Shown piece after piece: positions 29,807 through 40,153 of a stretch of DNA of 64,000 bases. The translations under genes and the position numbers were made by a program. How positions within the stretch are numbered: position 1 is the first letter of the stretch; every line of letters starts with the position of its first letter. The DNA comes from Planctomycetaceae bacterium (GTDB lineage: Bacteria; Planctomycetota; Planctomycetia; Planctomycetales; Planctomycetaceae): NCBI GenBank assembly GCA_024742875.1, contig JANSXP010000002.1, positions 124,001 through 188,000 on the forward strand, given 5' to 3'. The notes beneath the pieces are model-generated. The model made no database searches. It was not told where the DNA came from and saw nothing but the letters and a program-made list of their open reading frames with translations.

Positions 29807-30982
29807 CTATTCCGTCAGCGTCACATCAATCGTGCCCCGCTGCCCCTCGCGGATGATGTTGATCGAAACCGAGTCACCGGGACGGTAACGTTCCACTTCC
29901 GACAGAAATGCGTCCACCGTTTCGGTTCGTTTGCCATTCACACCAATGATGATGTCGGCCTTGTCGCGGTCCTCAATTTCGAAGACCACAAAGCCGCGTT
30001 TACGCCGCACCAGTTCCGGCCCCTTCAGCCCGGCCGCGACGGCAGCCCCTTCAGGGTCCATCCGCAGAATCAACAGTCCCTGTTCCGTCTTCAGCACCTG
30101 CAGGATGCCAATGTCGGGACGAATCACACGACCGTGTTCCAGCAGTTCAGGAATCACGCGAGCGATCAGGCTGGACGGGATGGCAAAACCAATGCCCGCG
30201 CTTTGCCCCGTGCTGCTGGCGATGGCCGTGTTCATGCCAATCAGCCGACCGTGGGAGTCCAGCAGCGGTCCTCCCGAATTCCCCGGATTGATGGCCGCAT
30301 CAATCTGAATGACGGACTTGATCGAGCGGGAACGCGTCACGGGCAGTGTGCGATTCAGACTGGAGATAATGCCGGTGGTCATTGTGCGTTCCAGGCCAAA
30401 CGGATTACCGATTGCATAGACCTGATAACCAACTCTCAGTTTGCTGGAGTCACCCAGCACAACTGGTTCCAGCGTGCCTTCCGGGACGTCAATTCTCAGA
30501 ATGGCAATGTCGTTGAGTGGATCCACGCCGACGGGCTCACCTGTCACTGTCTGGCCGTTAAACAGCGTGACGACAATGCGATCTGCGTCTTCGATCACAT
30601 GAAAATTGGTCATCACGTGGCCCGCGCGATCAATCACAAATCCGGAGCCCGCGTCTTCGGTCGGATTCTCCCGCCACATCAGTCGCTGCCCGGCGGCGCG
30701 GGTGGCGATGTTGACGACGCTGCGATTGCTTGACTCGTAGACATAAGCCGAGGCAGCTTCGTATGGCGTCAGGCCCTGTTCGGTGTAGGCATTGGGCGGG
30801 CGTTTGCGTGCGCTGGCCGGCCGCGGTGAGCCGGCATTCTGCCCGGCAGGAACCTGCAACGTGTTTCTGCCTGCCCCTGTCTGTCCGACGGCAGCCGTCA
30901 GGTGTTGTGGTGAGCCGGCCAGCCAGCAGCCGCACAGGATTCCTGCCAGACCGGCAAAGAAACTGACAATGACGTGTTTCAT
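29807..30982 (-). CDS. Membrane-anchored HtrA/DegP-like serine protease with PDZ domain
   Basis: 391 residues from the ATG at 30982; the frame is open to 31072 but the hydrophobic anchor (KHVIVSFFAGLAGILCGCWLAG) starts here. The trypsin-like triad is H128 (MTNFHVIEDADR), D158 (NDIAILRIDV) and S236 (INPGNSGGPL). One PDZ-like domain follows at about 285-385, with an unusual insertion of basic residues (VRRKRGFVVFEIEDRDKADI). It would degrade or refold damaged periplasmic proteins. It is divergent from the prenyltransferase-repeat gene at 31234. Confidence 0.9.
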   Translation of the reverse strand: MKHVIVSFFAGLAGILCGCWLAGSPQHLTAAVGQTGAGRNTLQVPAGQNAGSPRPASARKRPPNAYTEQGLTPYEAASAYVYESSNRSVVNIATRAAGQRLMWRENPTEDAGSGFVIDRAGHVMTNFHVIEDADRIVVTLFNGQTVTGEPVGVDPLNDIAILRIDVPEGTLEPVVLGDSSKLRVGYQVYAIGNPFGLERTMTTGIISSLNRTLPVTRSRSIKSVIQIDAAINPGNSGGPLLDSHGRLIGMNTAIASSTGQSAGIGFAIPSSLIARVIPELLEHGRVIRPDIGILQVLKTEQGLLILRMDPEGAAVAAGLKGPELVRRKRGFVVFEIEDRDKADIIIGVNGKRTETVDAFLSEVERYRPGDSVSINIIREGQRGTIDVTLTE

Positions 30983-31233
30983 GGCATATCCATCCGTGGA
31001 GTCCCCAGAAGCGGAGTCGGCAGAAGGTAGCAAATGTGGAGTCACGGCGGCTAGAAGAATTGCGGCCTCCAAACAGCCGTTTCATCCATTTAAAGTGGCC
31101 GGAAAATCAGCCTTCTGCACGGGATTCCCGGATTCACAGCGGTGAAGCTGCAGCAAAACCCGTATTATTGAGCGTCCTTTCCCGCACACTCCGTGCCGCA
31201 CATTCAGTGCCCCACACTCAGTGGAACCCCAGC

Positions 31234-32865
31234 ATGTCGCAAGCGGATATTCAATCAGACCTGCCAGCAGCGCCAGCGGATTCGGTTCGCAAGGCAGCCG
31301 GTCGCGGGTCGCAGCGACGTCCTCGTCGCCGGGGCCGCGGCAAACCGCCCGCCTGGACCATCTGGCTGGCCACGCAGTTTGTGAATGCTCGCACGCTGTG
31401 CACTCAGACATTTCCCACATGGGTGTCCGAACACCGTGAACAGGCGGCGATCGCCGGTGTCAGTCTGGCCGTGCACTTTGTCATCGCTGTGCTCATGGCA
31501 TTGTGGGTGCTGCCGTCAGACTACACGCCCGACTTTTTTGATCTGATCGTGACGCGCGAAGCAGAAGAGTCCCAGGTGGTGAAAGTGGAACCCATCGCCG
31601 AGCTGCTGCAGCCGGACAAGATTGAAGAGCTGAACGTCAACTCCAATCTGAAGAAACTGCTGTCTGATCTGGACGACGGTGACACTTCGATGGAGATGAA
31701 TGACGTTCTGGATCGTGACCTGTCGTTTGACCTGGAACCCACCGATGCGGAAATGGAGTCCGTTTTTCGCAAAGGCGAATTCGGAGGACGCTCCAAAGCG
31801 GGCAAGCAGGCGGCGCTCAAAAAATACGGGGGAACGGCGGCCAGCGAGAAAGCCGTCTCCATGGGGCTGCGATGGCTGCAGAGCATTCAGCAGGAGGATG
31901 GCTCCTGGCATTTTCGCCAGGTCGGAGCAGGCGCACAGCCCGGCGCCTTCCAGCGGACGGAAGTCGGCGCGACGTCACTGGCGCTGCTGTGCTTTCTGGG
32001 CGCCGGTCATACGCATTTTGATGAGGGCCCCTACAAGGAAACGGTGGCCAAAGGACTGGCCTATATCGGCACCCAGGCGGAGATTTCTCAGGGGACGGCC
32101 GACCTGCGGGGCAGCTTTGAGGGCAACGCCGGCATGTACGTTCACGGGCTGGCCACGATCTGCATTAGTGAAGCGCACGCCCTGGACCCACGGAACAAAG
32201 ATCTGCAGAAGCTGACCGGTATGGCGGTCGGCTTCATCGAAAAAGCGCAGAACCCGTTCAGTGGTGGCTGGCGATACACGCCACGATCCGATGACGCCGA
32301 CACTTCGGTGGCGGGGTGGCAGATTATGGCACTGCACAGTGCCAAAGCGGGCCGCGTTCGCGTTTCCAGCAAGACCATGAGGGAAGCCAGAGAGTTTCTG
32401 CGAGAAGCTCAGACAGACCGCAGTGGCGCGTTCTACTGCTACAACCCCGCCCGCAAGAGCCGTTCAAAAACCATGACGGCTGTCGGCCTGCTGTGCCGCA
32501 TGTATCTGGGCTGGAAGAAAGACCACGAGGGTCTCCAGCAGGGCGTTGCCTATCTGGCCAAACAGGGGCCCGATCGCAACAACATGTACTATAACTACTA
32601 CGCCACACAGGTCCTGCGACACTGGGGCGGCAAGGAGTGGGACAGCTGGAATAAGAAACAACGGTCCATGCTGGTCAGCACGCAGATCACCGAAGGCCCG
32701 GCGGCCGGCAGCTGGCCGATCACTGACAACCATGGCGACGCCGGCGGTCAGATTTATCAGACCGCCCTGAGCATCCTCACACTGGAAGTCTACTACCGCC
32801 ATCTGCCGATTTATCGCAAGCTGGACGAAGCCGAAGGCGCTCAGGCCGAACGGGCCGTCCCCTAG
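31234..32865 (+). CDS. Membrane protein with TonB-like helix and prenyltransferase/squalene-oxidase-like repeats
   Basis: 543 residues from the ATG at 31234 (the frame opens at 31036). A basic cytoplasmic segment (RRPRRRGRGK) precedes a transmembrane helix at about 73-93 containing S77-L-A-V-H81. An acidic linker follows, then an alpha/alpha-toroid with repeats such as MGLRWLQSIQQEDGSWHF. The family is widespread in planctomycetes. The metal-binding residues of true prenyltransferases and the acid motif of squalene cyclases are not evident, so this is more likely a periplasmic binding or structural toroid than an enzyme. The segment just before the toroid (GGTAASEKAV) resembles GGTAG in the vWA protein at 10089. 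Confidence 0.75.
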   Translation: MSQADIQSDLPAAPADSVRKAAGRGSQRRPRRRGRGKPPAWTIWLATQFVNARTLCTQTFPTWVSEHREQAAIAGVSLAVHFVIAVLMALWVLPSDYTPDFFDLIVTREAEESQVVKVEPIAELLQPDKIEELNVNSNLKKLLSDLDDGDTSMEMNDVLDRDLSFDLEPTDAEMESVFRKGEFGGRSKAGKQAALKKYGGTAASEKAVSMGLRWLQSIQQEDGSWHFRQVGAGAQPGAFQRTEVGATSLALLCFLGAGHTHFDEGPYKETVAKGLAYIGTQAEISQGTADLRGSFEGNAGMYVHGLATICISEAHALDPRNKDLQKLTGMAVGFIEKAQNPFSGGWRYTPRSDDADTSVAGWQIMALHSAKAGRVRVSSKTMREAREFLREAQTDRSGAFYCYNPARKSRSKTMTAVGLLCRMYLGWKKDHEGLQQGVAYLAKQGPDRNNMYYNYYATQVLRHWGGKEWDSWNKKQRSMLVSTQITEGPAAGSWPITDNHGDAGGQIYQTALSILTLEVYYRHLPIYRKLDEAEGAQAERAVP

Positions 32866-32934
32866 CGTGAACCGCATGTCTCCCGAAACGTCAGGTGGCT
32901 TCTGGTAGTGCCAACGACGTCTGTGCTGCGGCCA

Positions 32935-33855
32935 TCATGAGTGGAGCAGCCCCAGTATTCCCAACCCGTAAAAGGTGTACTCCGCATCTGTCTGCTGATC
33001 CCAGCTGGCGCCGCGAAATCCGCCCTCGGGCGCTTCGATCTGACTTTCCAGCCAGTGCAGCACCTGCGGTGGTTTAATGATATCGCGGCGGCCGAGGTCC
33101 TGACCGGTCAGCAGCCCCGTGAATGTGGACAGACCATCGGCAAAAGGAATGCGCGTATTGGCCTGAAAGCCGCCTTCGGTGCTGACGACGTCCGTCAAAA
33201 AGCCCTGCACATCGTCTTCGATATCCGGGTCCATGCCGCCCAGACTGTGGAGCAGGGCCACGGCCGCGGCTGTCGGATTCGTGCCGCTGCGACGCATGGG
33301 GGCAATCTCGACAAAGCCCCCGTCGTCACGCTGACGATCGTAGAGAAACTGAATCAGTCGATTGGGGCGGGGGACCTTATGACCCAAAAGTTCGTAGGTC
33401 AGCGCCACCATAAATGAGTGGTACGTGCTGCCGGCGGAGCCTTTCACACTCTTGGCGTAACCGCCATCCGCCACCCGTGTGGATTCCAGCGTGGCAGACA
33501 CCTGTGCGACGAAATCCGCCGGGGCATCCGCCAGCAAATCGTCGCCTCCGGCGGCCTGCACGACCAGAGCGCTGTACAGCCAGCTGAGCAGATCGATGAC
33601 GTTCAGTTCCAGGGGGGAATGCTGCTGCAGGAATTCGGCAATCTTCTCCGGGTGAGCGCCCTCCAGCCCTCCAGTCACCGCCAGCCCCCGCACGGCAAAT
33701 CCCGTGTAATAAAGATCGGAATCGCCTTCCCGCCCGCGAAATCCGCCGTCGGCCATCTGCTGTGTCAGCAGGAAGGCACGATGTCGTGCCAGACGCTCAG
33801 AATCCAGTGTTTTCAGGCCCCGACTCACCCGGTCCGCAAGTTGAAACAGGTACAT
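32935..33855 (-). CDS. Prenyltransferase-like repeat protein (geranylgeranyltransferase beta-like)
   Basis: 306 residues from the ATG at 33855; a longer frame to 34092 would overlap the guaA start. Repeats of an alpha/alpha barrel run throughout: LLTQQMADGGFRGREGDSDL, ADGGYAKSVKGSAGSTYHSF, QRDDGGFVEIAPMRRSGTNP and the final EGGFRGASWDQQTDAEYTFY. The DxxGGF-type repeats with Tyr and His resemble the beta subunit of protein geranylgeranyltransferase. No signal peptide is present, so it is probably cytoplasmic. It is convergent with the related membrane protein at 31234. Confidence 0.75.
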   Translation of the reverse strand: MYLFQLADRVSRGLKTLDSERLARHRAFLLTQQMADGGFRGREGDSDLYYTGFAVRGLAVTGGLEGAHPEKIAEFLQQHSPLELNVIDLLSWLYSALVVQAAGGDDLLADAPADFVAQVSATLESTRVADGGYAKSVKGSAGSTYHSFMVALTYELLGHKVPRPNRLIQFLYDRQRDDGGFVEIAPMRRSGTNPTAAAVALLHSLGGMDPDIEDDVQGFLTDVVSTEGGFQANTRIPFADGLSTFTGLLTGQDLGRRDIIKPPQVLHWLESQIEAPEGGFRGASWDQQTDAEYTFYGLGILGLLHS

Positions 33856-34066
33856 CGAACTGAAAATTCCCGTCAGATCCAGGGGAAAAAAGAGGGCCGC
33901 TGTCAGTAGATGGTAAACGGCCGATGAAGAATGGATTCCGACTCTGGTGGGCAGAGGATTATTGAGAAACCGGCCGTGTTTGCTAAACTCCGACGTTTCC
34001 CCTTTCGGAAACCTCTCCAACAGGCGCCATCCTATCGCATGGCCCCTGCATAAGCGAACGACACAG

Positions 34067-35662
34067 ATGACTGGATCCCCTTCGACCGGCAATTCGGCCG
34101 CCGTCTCCGATACCCCATTTGGTCAAAACGAACTCGTTCTGGTCCTCGACTTCGGAGGCCAGACGGCTCAGCTGATCGCCCGCCGTGTGCGCGATCAGAA
34201 CGTCTTCTGCCAGCTGGTTCGGCACGACCTTTCGGCCGCACGTATTAAAGAGCTGAACCCGCGGGGACTGATTCTGTCCGGAGGTCCAGCCAGCGTGTAC
34301 GGCGAAGGCGCGCCGCAGGTGGACCCGGCCATATTTGATTTGGGCATCCCCGTGCTGGGGATTTGCTATGGCCTGCACCTGATGTGCCACGTGATGGGCG
34401 GAGAAATTCTGCCGGCCGATTCGCGAGAGTTTGGTCGGGCCCCCTGTTCCTCGGTGGGCAACAATGATCTGTTTGCGGAGATCCCGGAAACCTTCACGGC
34501 GTGGATGAGTCACGGTGATCAGATCCGCTCGATGGATGATCGCTTTGAAGCCATTGCTTCAACGGAGACCTGTCCCAATGCGGCCGTTCGCCATCGCGAC
34601 CTGCCGATTTACGGCATTCAGTTTCACCCCGAAGTCACGCACACAGAATTTGGCGGACAGATACTGGGGAACTTTGTACGAGGCATTTGTGGCTGCGAGG
34701 GCACATGGCGCATCAGTTCTCTGATCGAACAGCAAAAGCAGCACATTCGCGAAGTCGTGGGCACAGACCGCGTCATTTGTGGGCTGTCTGGCGGGGTCGA
34801 CTCGTCTGTTGTCGCCGCACTGATCTCCGAGGCCATTGGTGATCAGCTGTCCTGCATTTTTGTGGACAACGGACTGCTGCGTAAAGGAGAACGCGAACAG
34901 GTCGAACAGCACTTCACCGACCACTTCAAAACCGACCTGCACGTGGTGGACGCCCGCGAGCGTTTTCTCACGGAGCTGGACGGAGTGGACGACCCGCAGA
35001 AAAAACGCAAGATCATCGGCCGCGTGTTTATTGAGTGTTTTCGAGATGAAGCGGCCTCCATCCCCAACGCGAAATACCTCGCCCAGGGCACACTTTATCC
35101 GGATGTGATTGAAAGCGGCGCCAGCCCGGACGGACCGGCAGCCACCATCAAGTCACATCACAACGTGGGCGGCCTGCCGGAAGAACTGGGCTTTGAACTG
35201 ATTGAACCGCTGCGGGATCTGTTTAAGGACGAAGTGCGTCGCATGGGACTGGAACTCGGACTGCCGGAAGAAATGGTCTGGCGGCACCCATTCCCAGGAC
35301 CTGGCCTGTCTGTCCGCTGCCTGGGGGCTGTCACGGAAGAACGCCTGAGCATCATTCGCGAAGCCGACGCCATCCTCATCGAAGAACTGCACAACGCGGG
35401 CATCTATCGGGACATTCAGCAGGCCTTTATCGTACTGCTGCCCGTGCAGTCGGTTGGCGTGATGGGCGATGCCCGCACATACGAGAATGTGGCCGCTATC
35501 CGCGCCATTCAGTCCGAAGATTTCATGACGGCCGACTGGTATCCCTTCCCGCATGACCTGCTGGCTCGCATTTCCACGCGGATCATCAACTCGGTGCGGG
35601 GCATCAACCGTCTGGTTTACGACATCAGCTCCAAGCCGCCTTCCACGATTGAATGGGAATAG
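34067..35662 (+). CDS. guaA: GMP synthase (glutamine-hydrolysing)
   Basis: 531 residues from the ATG at 34067. The N-terminal class I glutaminase has the nucleophile C100 ([11 protein letters not shown]) and the His/Glu pair in [13 protein letters not shown]. The PP-loop ATP pyrophosphatase motif SGGVDSS lies near 241-247. The C-terminal dimerisation domain ends with the diagnostic PSTIEWE. It aminates XMP to GMP. Normal length. The gene is divergent from the prenyltransferase-like gene and followed by a 235-base gap. Confidence 0.96.
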   Translation: MTGSPSTGNSAAVSDTPFGQNELVLVLDFGGQTAQLIARRVRDQNVFCQLVRHDLSAARIKELNPRGLILSGGPASVYGEGAPQVDPAIFDLGIPVLGICYGLHLMCHVMGGEILPADSREFGRAPCSSVGNNDLFAEIPETFTAWMSHGDQIRSMDDRFEAIASTETCPNAAVRHRDLPIYGIQFHPEVTHTEFGGQILGNFVRGICGCEGTWRISSLIEQQKQHIREVVGTDRVICGLSGGVDSSVVAALISEAIGDQLSCIFVDNGLLRKGEREQVEQHFTDHFKTDLHVVDARERFLTELDGVDDPQKKRKIIGRVFIECFRDEAASIPNAKYLAQGTLYPDVIESGASPDGPAATIKSHHNVGGLPEELGFELIEPLRDLFKDEVRRMGLELGLPEEMVWRHPFPGPGLSVRCLGAVTEERLSIIREADAILIEELHNAGIYRDIQQAFIVLLPVQSVGVMGDARTYENVAAIRAIQSEDFMTADWYPFPHDLLARISTRIINSVRGINRLVYDISSKPPSTIEWE

Positions 35663-35897
35663 CGGCCCCCAAACGCCACGGTTGTGAAGACCAACAGCGT
35701 TGCCGTTGCGATCTGCTCGGCCGCTCACCGACTTGCTGACTGCATGCTGCGCGGATGATCGCCGCAAGCGGACCGAGGTGATGAGATGCGGCACGGTTGG
35801 CATTCGCCGCGGCTTCGATCATAGTGAATGGTTAAGAAACACAACACGCTTTATCGCCCGTTCACCGATCGCCCGCCCGCACAGCCTGGAGCCCGCC

Positions 35898-37238
35898 ATG
35901 AATCACGTATCTGCCAGTCGACGCGCTTTTCTACAAACCTCTGCCGGCCTTGCCGCGGCCGGTGCTGCCGGCATCTGTTTCCCGTGGACGCAATCGGCAG
36001 TTGCCAGTGCGTCTCCCAACGCACGTCCGCGACTGGCCAGCATCGGCGTAGGCGGAATGGGGAAAGGTGACGCCCGAGGCCATCGCCGCTTCGCTGACAT
36101 TGTAGCCATCTGCGATGTGGACCGACGGCACGCCGAGCAGGCGAAAGCGGATGAGCGCATCAACGCTCCTGGTGCGGAGCTCTATGGTGACTATCGACGC
36201 GTCCTCGATCGCAATGATGTGGATGTTGTCAGCATCGCCACGCCCGATCACTGGCACGTCAAGATTGCCATCGAAGCACTCGAAGCCGGCAAGCACATAT
36301 TCTGCCAGAAACCGCTGACGCTCACACTCGAAGAAAACCAGCTGGTGCGTGCCGCCTGCCGCAAACACAAAGGTCGCGTCTTCTTTATCGGCACGCAGCA
36401 GCGCAGCAGTCGGGACAAATTTCTACGGGCCATCAACATGGTGCAGCAGGGCCTGCTGGGCGACATTCGCAAGGTGACAGTCGGCATCAACGGCAGCCCC
36501 ACCGGCGGCCCGTTCAAAACGTCAGACGTCCCCTCACCACTGGACTGGGACTCGTGGCTTGGACAGGCCCCCAAAGTGGACTACATCGCCGAACGCTGCC
36601 ACGGAAAGTTTCGCTGGTGGTATGAATACTCGGGCGGCAAGTTTACCGACTGGGGCGCTCACCATATCGACATCGCGTCCTGGGCCCTGAATGAACTGGG
36701 AGAAGGGCAGGGGCCCGTCGAAATTGACGGCACCGATGCAAACCATCCTGTGGACTACAAAGACGGGTACGCCACGGTGACAGATTCCTTCAACACGTCA
36801 CATGACTTCGCCGTGAAGTGCCGCTTTGCCAGCGGCGTGCAGATGGTCGTCGAAAGCCGGGGCGACAACGGCATACTGTTTGAAGGCAGCAAGGGACGAA
36901 TCTTCGTCAACCGCAGCAAGATCACCGGTGTGCCGATCGAGGAGAACTGGGACAAAGACGTCTACGGTCCCGAACAACTGACCGAACTGTTCAAAGGCAA
37001 ACCGGCGGAGGGCCACAAAGACAATTTCTACCGCTGCATCTCTGAAGGCGGCCTGCCAGTCTCGGACGTGTTCTCGCATCTGCAGGTGATGAACTCCTGC
37101 CACCTGTGTTCGATTGCCGCACGACTGCAGCGGAAGATTCAGTGGGACCCCGCCACCGAAACCATCGTGGGCGACCCTCTGGCCGCCTCACTGGCCGCCC
37201 GAGAGCAGCGAAAAGGATATGAGATTCTGAAGGTCTGA
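35898..37238 (+). CDS. Tat-exported Gfo/Idh/MocA-family oxidoreductase
   Basis: 446 residues from the ATG at 35898. R8-R9 followed by AFLQTSAGLAAAGAAG is a Tat signal, so the enzyme is probably folded with its cofactor before export. The NAD(P)-binding motif is LASIGVGGMGKGD, with ICDVD at the end of the second strand and the catalytic-region motif EAGKHIFCQKPLTLTLEE (the EKP-like lysine). WEYSGGKFTDWGAHHID-type sequence is typical of the planctomycete branch. Substrates are probably sugar derivatives. A terminator follows. Confidence 0.9.
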   Translation: MNHVSASRRAFLQTSAGLAAAGAAGICFPWTQSAVASASPNARPRLASIGVGGMGKGDARGHRRFADIVAICDVDRRHAEQAKADERINAPGAELYGDYRRVLDRNDVDVVSIATPDHWHVKIAIEALEAGKHIFCQKPLTLTLEENQLVRAACRKHKGRVFFIGTQQRSSRDKFLRAINMVQQGLLGDIRKVTVGINGSPTGGPFKTSDVPSPLDWDSWLGQAPKVDYIAERCHGKFRWWYEYSGGKFTDWGAHHIDIASWALNELGEGQGPVEIDGTDANHPVDYKDGYATVTDSFNTSHDFAVKCRFASGVQMVVESRGDNGILFEGSKGRIFVNRSKITGVPIEENWDKDVYGPEQLTELFKGKPAEGHKDNFYRCISEGGLPVSDVFSHLQVMNSCHLCSIAARLQRKIQWDPATETIVGDPLAASLAAREQRKGYEILKV

Positions 37239-37275
37239 CCGGCCCGCCGCTCAGCAATCTGGCCCTGAAGACACG

Positions 37276-37317
37276 ATCGGCCCGATTTTCCCCGGGAAAG
37301 TCGGGCCGACCTTTTTG
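37276..37317 (+). terminator. Terminator after the Gfo/Idh/MocA gene
   Basis: CGGCCCGA (37278-37285) pairs with TCGGGCCG (37301-37308), followed by ACCTTTTTG. Confidence 0.85.
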
Positions 37318-37542
37318 CGGCCGCATTCGGGCCAAAACGTTCAATTTTCCAGACTCCAGCCGGGGGGCGTCTATAACGCCCTGCATGGTCGTTAATGACA
37401 CCCGAAACGCACGGTCTTCCCTTCATCGACAGGGAAGACGGTCAGGGATCGCTGAAGGTCGGCGATTCTCCCCGGGATGTTGCAGCGTCATGACACGCAT
37501 ACCCCCACATCCTGTTTTCCGCGGCGTGGCCGCAGGTGCTGT

Positions 37543-38073
37543 ATGAGGCGCAGAAAAGTGACCACCACACTGATCATCATTGCCGGAGTTCTGGTGCTGG
37601 GTGTCGCCGGGACATTTGTGATGAGCCTGACGGCGGCTCGCCCCGGCAACCTGGGCGTGCAGGACGGCCGACTGGCTGACGCTCCGGCCAGTCCCAACTG
37701 CGTCTCCACGCAGACGTCGGAACGCAGTCACTGGATTGCGCCGATCAGTTTCGAAGGTTCCGCACAGGATGCGATGAGCACCATGACAGCGGTTGTCGAA
37801 GAGATGCCAGGCAGCACCATCATCGAGCGTGAAGATCTGTATCTTTACGCCGAATTTCGCAGCCCGCTGTTTCGCTTTGTGGATGACGTGGAATTTCTGA
37901 TCGAGCCGGAGTCAGGCCGCATTCATTTCCGCTCCGCATCACGCGTCGGCCACTCCGATCTGGGTGCCAACCGAAACCGCATGGAGCAGTTCCGCACGCT
38001 GTTCGATTCTCGATTCGTCTCGTCCGAGCTGCCGACCGACGCGGCCAGCAAACAGACGGCCGTCTCGCACTGA
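37543..38073 (+). CDS. DUF1499 membrane-anchored protein
   Basis: 176 residues from the ATG at 37543. An N-terminal transmembrane helix (TTLIIIAGVLVLGVAGTFVM) anchors a domain that matches DUF1499: NCVSTQTSERSHWIAPI at the start and FRSPLFRFVDDVEFLIEPES followed by IHFRSASRVGHSDLGANRNR. The conserved pattern of RSASRxGxSDxGxNRxR is complete. Function is not established for this family. The gene stands alone and is convergent with mazG. Confidence 0.82.
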   Translation: MRRRKVTTTLIIIAGVLVLGVAGTFVMSLTAARPGNLGVQDGRLADAPASPNCVSTQTSERSHWIAPISFEGSAQDAMSTMTAVVEEMPGSTIIEREDLYLYAEFRSPLFRFVDDVEFLIEPESGRIHFRSASRVGHSDLGANRNRMEQFRTLFDSRFVSSELPTDAASKQTAVSH

Positions 38074-38130
38074 CCTGACTTCACACCGACGCAGTATCAT
38101 CAGCGCATCGGGAATTCGCAGCGTCCGACA

Positions 38131-39078
38131 CTAGCTGCGATTCTCGTCGCCTGCACGCTCTGTCTCGCGACGCTTGGCCGCCTGATAGGCAGCCTCCATT
38201 TCGGCCAGTGTCGCCTCTTCCATGGAACGACCGGCGGTCTTCATGGCCCTTTCGATGGCCTGAAAACGACGACTGAACTTTGCGTTGCTTTTGCGAAGCG
38301 CCTCTTCGGGATTGATGCCCCAGCGACGGGCGATGTTGGCCGCCACGAACAGTACGTCCCCCAGTTCGCTCTCAACGCGCGCTTTACGGTCCGCCTCCTG
38401 AATGTGTTCATCGGGAATCCGCCGTGGTTCAATGGAGGCGGGAACAACGGGAATCACACCATCGTCAAACAGTTCATCGGCCAGTTCCTGAATCTCCTCT
38501 TTCAGCTTGTCAAACAGCATGCAGCGATCCGGAAAGTCATAGCCGACCGACGCGGCGCGGGCCGCCACGCGATACGCTCTGGCCAGTTGCGGCAGATCCT
38601 GAGGGATGCCTTCCAGCAGTGAGGTCCGCTCTCGCTTCTCATGATTCTTGGCCGCGTTCCAGTGACGTTTTACGTCTTCCGTGGTCTCAGCGTGCTGGTC
38701 CCCAAAAACGTGTGGATGCCGCTGCACCATTTTCTCGGCAATCTGGCGGACGACATCAATCAGCTCAAAACGTCGTTCATCGGCAGCAATCTGAGCATCC
38801 AGAATCACCTGCAGCAGCACGTCCCCCAGTTCTTCCTGAATGGCCGCGTTGTCGTCTGAGTCGATGGCCTCCAGCAATTCGTACGTTTCTTCCAGCGTAT
38901 ACGGCTTGATGGTGGCCAGCGTCTGCTCGCGGTCCCACGGACAGCCGTCAGGAGAACGCAGCGTGGCCACGATTTCACAGAATCGCTGAAACTCAGGCAG
39001 CAGCGCGGCGAAATCCGGAGGGACGCCCTGCGGATGGGCGATGTCAGACGGGCTGTCAGCAGGATTGTCGGGAGTCAT
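38131..39078 (-). CDS. mazG: Nucleoside triphosphate pyrophosphohydrolase
   Basis: 315 residues, longer than E. coli MazG. The first MazG domain begins at LRSPDGCPWDREQTLATIKP and has the metal-binding EETYELLEAI ... EELGDVLLQV helices. The second domain has LKEEIQELADELFDD and ESELGDVLFVAANIARRWG. It hydrolyses NTPs to NMP and PPi and helps remove aberrant nucleotides. It is the third gene of a minus-strand run after the ECF sigma factor and the surface protein, separated from the latter by 62 bases. Confidence 0.93.
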   Translation of the reverse strand: MTPDNPADSPSDIAHPQGVPPDFAALLPEFQRFCEIVATLRSPDGCPWDREQTLATIKPYTLEETYELLEAIDSDDNAAIQEELGDVLLQVILDAQIAADERRFELIDVVRQIAEKMVQRHPHVFGDQHAETTEDVKRHWNAAKNHEKRERTSLLEGIPQDLPQLARAYRVAARAASVGYDFPDRCMLFDKLKEEIQELADELFDDGVIPVVPASIEPRRIPDEHIQEADRKARVESELGDVLFVAANIARRWGINPEEALRKSNAKFSRRFQAIERAMKTAGRSMEEATLAEMEAAYQAAKRRETERAGDENRS

Positions 39079-39140
39079 GCGGGACTTGTAGACGCCCGAT
39101 CAGCCAGCGCCAAGTCTGCTGAAAGACGAACGGCCTGCGT

Positions 39141-40064
39141 TCATTCATCGACCGGTGATTCGTTCTCAACGCTCACAAGGGACGGCGTGGGACCTTCGAT
39201 GGCCAGCTGATAGCCGTGACTGAACAGCTCATCGAGCGACGGAAGTTCCAGCCCTGTGATGCGGGCAGCCAGACTGGGGGTCGGCTGAACGAGCGATACC
39301 GCAGGAACAGTGTCAGCGGCACTCGTCGGTTCGGACGGGAGCAGCCGCTGACCATCATTTTTTTCGTCCGCCTGGTCCTCCGCGGCAGACCGAGCGTCCG
39401 GACTCGTTTCTTCGGCATCTCGACGAGACTCAGGCAGTTCATCGGGAGTGGGCAGCAGTTCGATCTCAGGAATCACGCCACTGTCTGCCTCGTGCTGCTC
39501 GGCTTCCACGGCAGGCTCCACCGACACCTCAGCCGCCTCACTGCGTGTCACTGGCGAAACTGTCACGTCCACAGTTCGTGCGGGACGCACGACCGTGGAG
39601 TCCTGAGCGTCTGCATCGGGATCCACACGCAGTATATTGGCCGCTTCAGCGTCCACGGCATCAAACAGCTGACCGCGAAATTCGGGCGCTGTTACGGCAG
39701 GACTGAGCAGCATGTTGTCGGTCATCATCATCACGGGCATTTCATCGCTCGTGTCCCGCGTCATTTCGGCCATCATGTCAGTCATCAGATCGCTCATCAT
39801 GCTGTTCATCAGATCGTCGGCCGGGTAAGAATGCTCGGCCGTCTCGTAGTCGCCGGACAGATCAGATCGTGACAAAACCAGTGCGGATGCGGGCTCGGCG
39901 GGAGTGTCGGCGGACACAGCTGGCACGGCTGCCAGTTCGGAACTGGCGGCCGACAGCAGCCGTCGCGCATCGAGCAGTTCTGCGACAAACACGGATCGGC
40001 GTCGGGCGCGGAGGCGACGCGAGGCAGGTGTGAGAAATCCGAAGGAAGACGTGGGCACTGACAT
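39141..40064 (-). CDS. LEPR-XLL-like surface protein with Met-rich stretch
   Basis: 307 residues from the ATG at 40064. The N-terminal basic stretch (SRRLRARRRSVFVAELLDARRLLSAAS) resembles the LEPR-XLL export motif of large planctomycete surface proteins (consensus LEPRxLLSA). The rest is acidic and disordered, rich in Ala, Glu, Asp and Pro. Residues about 100-135 hold a dense Met-rich segment (NSMMSDLMTDMMAEM and VMMMTDNM). No folded domain is recognised. It follows the ECF sigma gene by 89 bases and may be its regulator or target. The LEPR-like reading is an inference from a short motif. Confidence 0.6.
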   Translation of the reverse strand: MSVPTSSFGFLTPASRRLRARRRSVFVAELLDARRLLSAASSELAAVPAVSADTPAEPASALVLSRSDLSGDYETAEHSYPADDLMNSMMSDLMTDMMAEMTRDTSDEMPVMMMTDNMLLSPAVTAPEFRGQLFDAVDAEAANILRVDPDADAQDSTVVRPARTVDVTVSPVTRSEAAEVSVEPAVEAEQHEADSGVIPEIELLPTPDELPESRRDAEETSPDARSAAEDQADEKNDGQRLLPSEPTSAADTVPAVSLVQPTPSLAARITGLELPSLDELFSHGYQLAIEGPTPSLVSVENESPVDE

Positions 40065-40153
40065 AATGATTCTCCGCTTAAGGACGTCCGAACATCCTTC
40101 AGAGGCGTTCAGCAGCACGCGTCTTACAGCGAAAAATGCGTGCGGCAGCCCAC

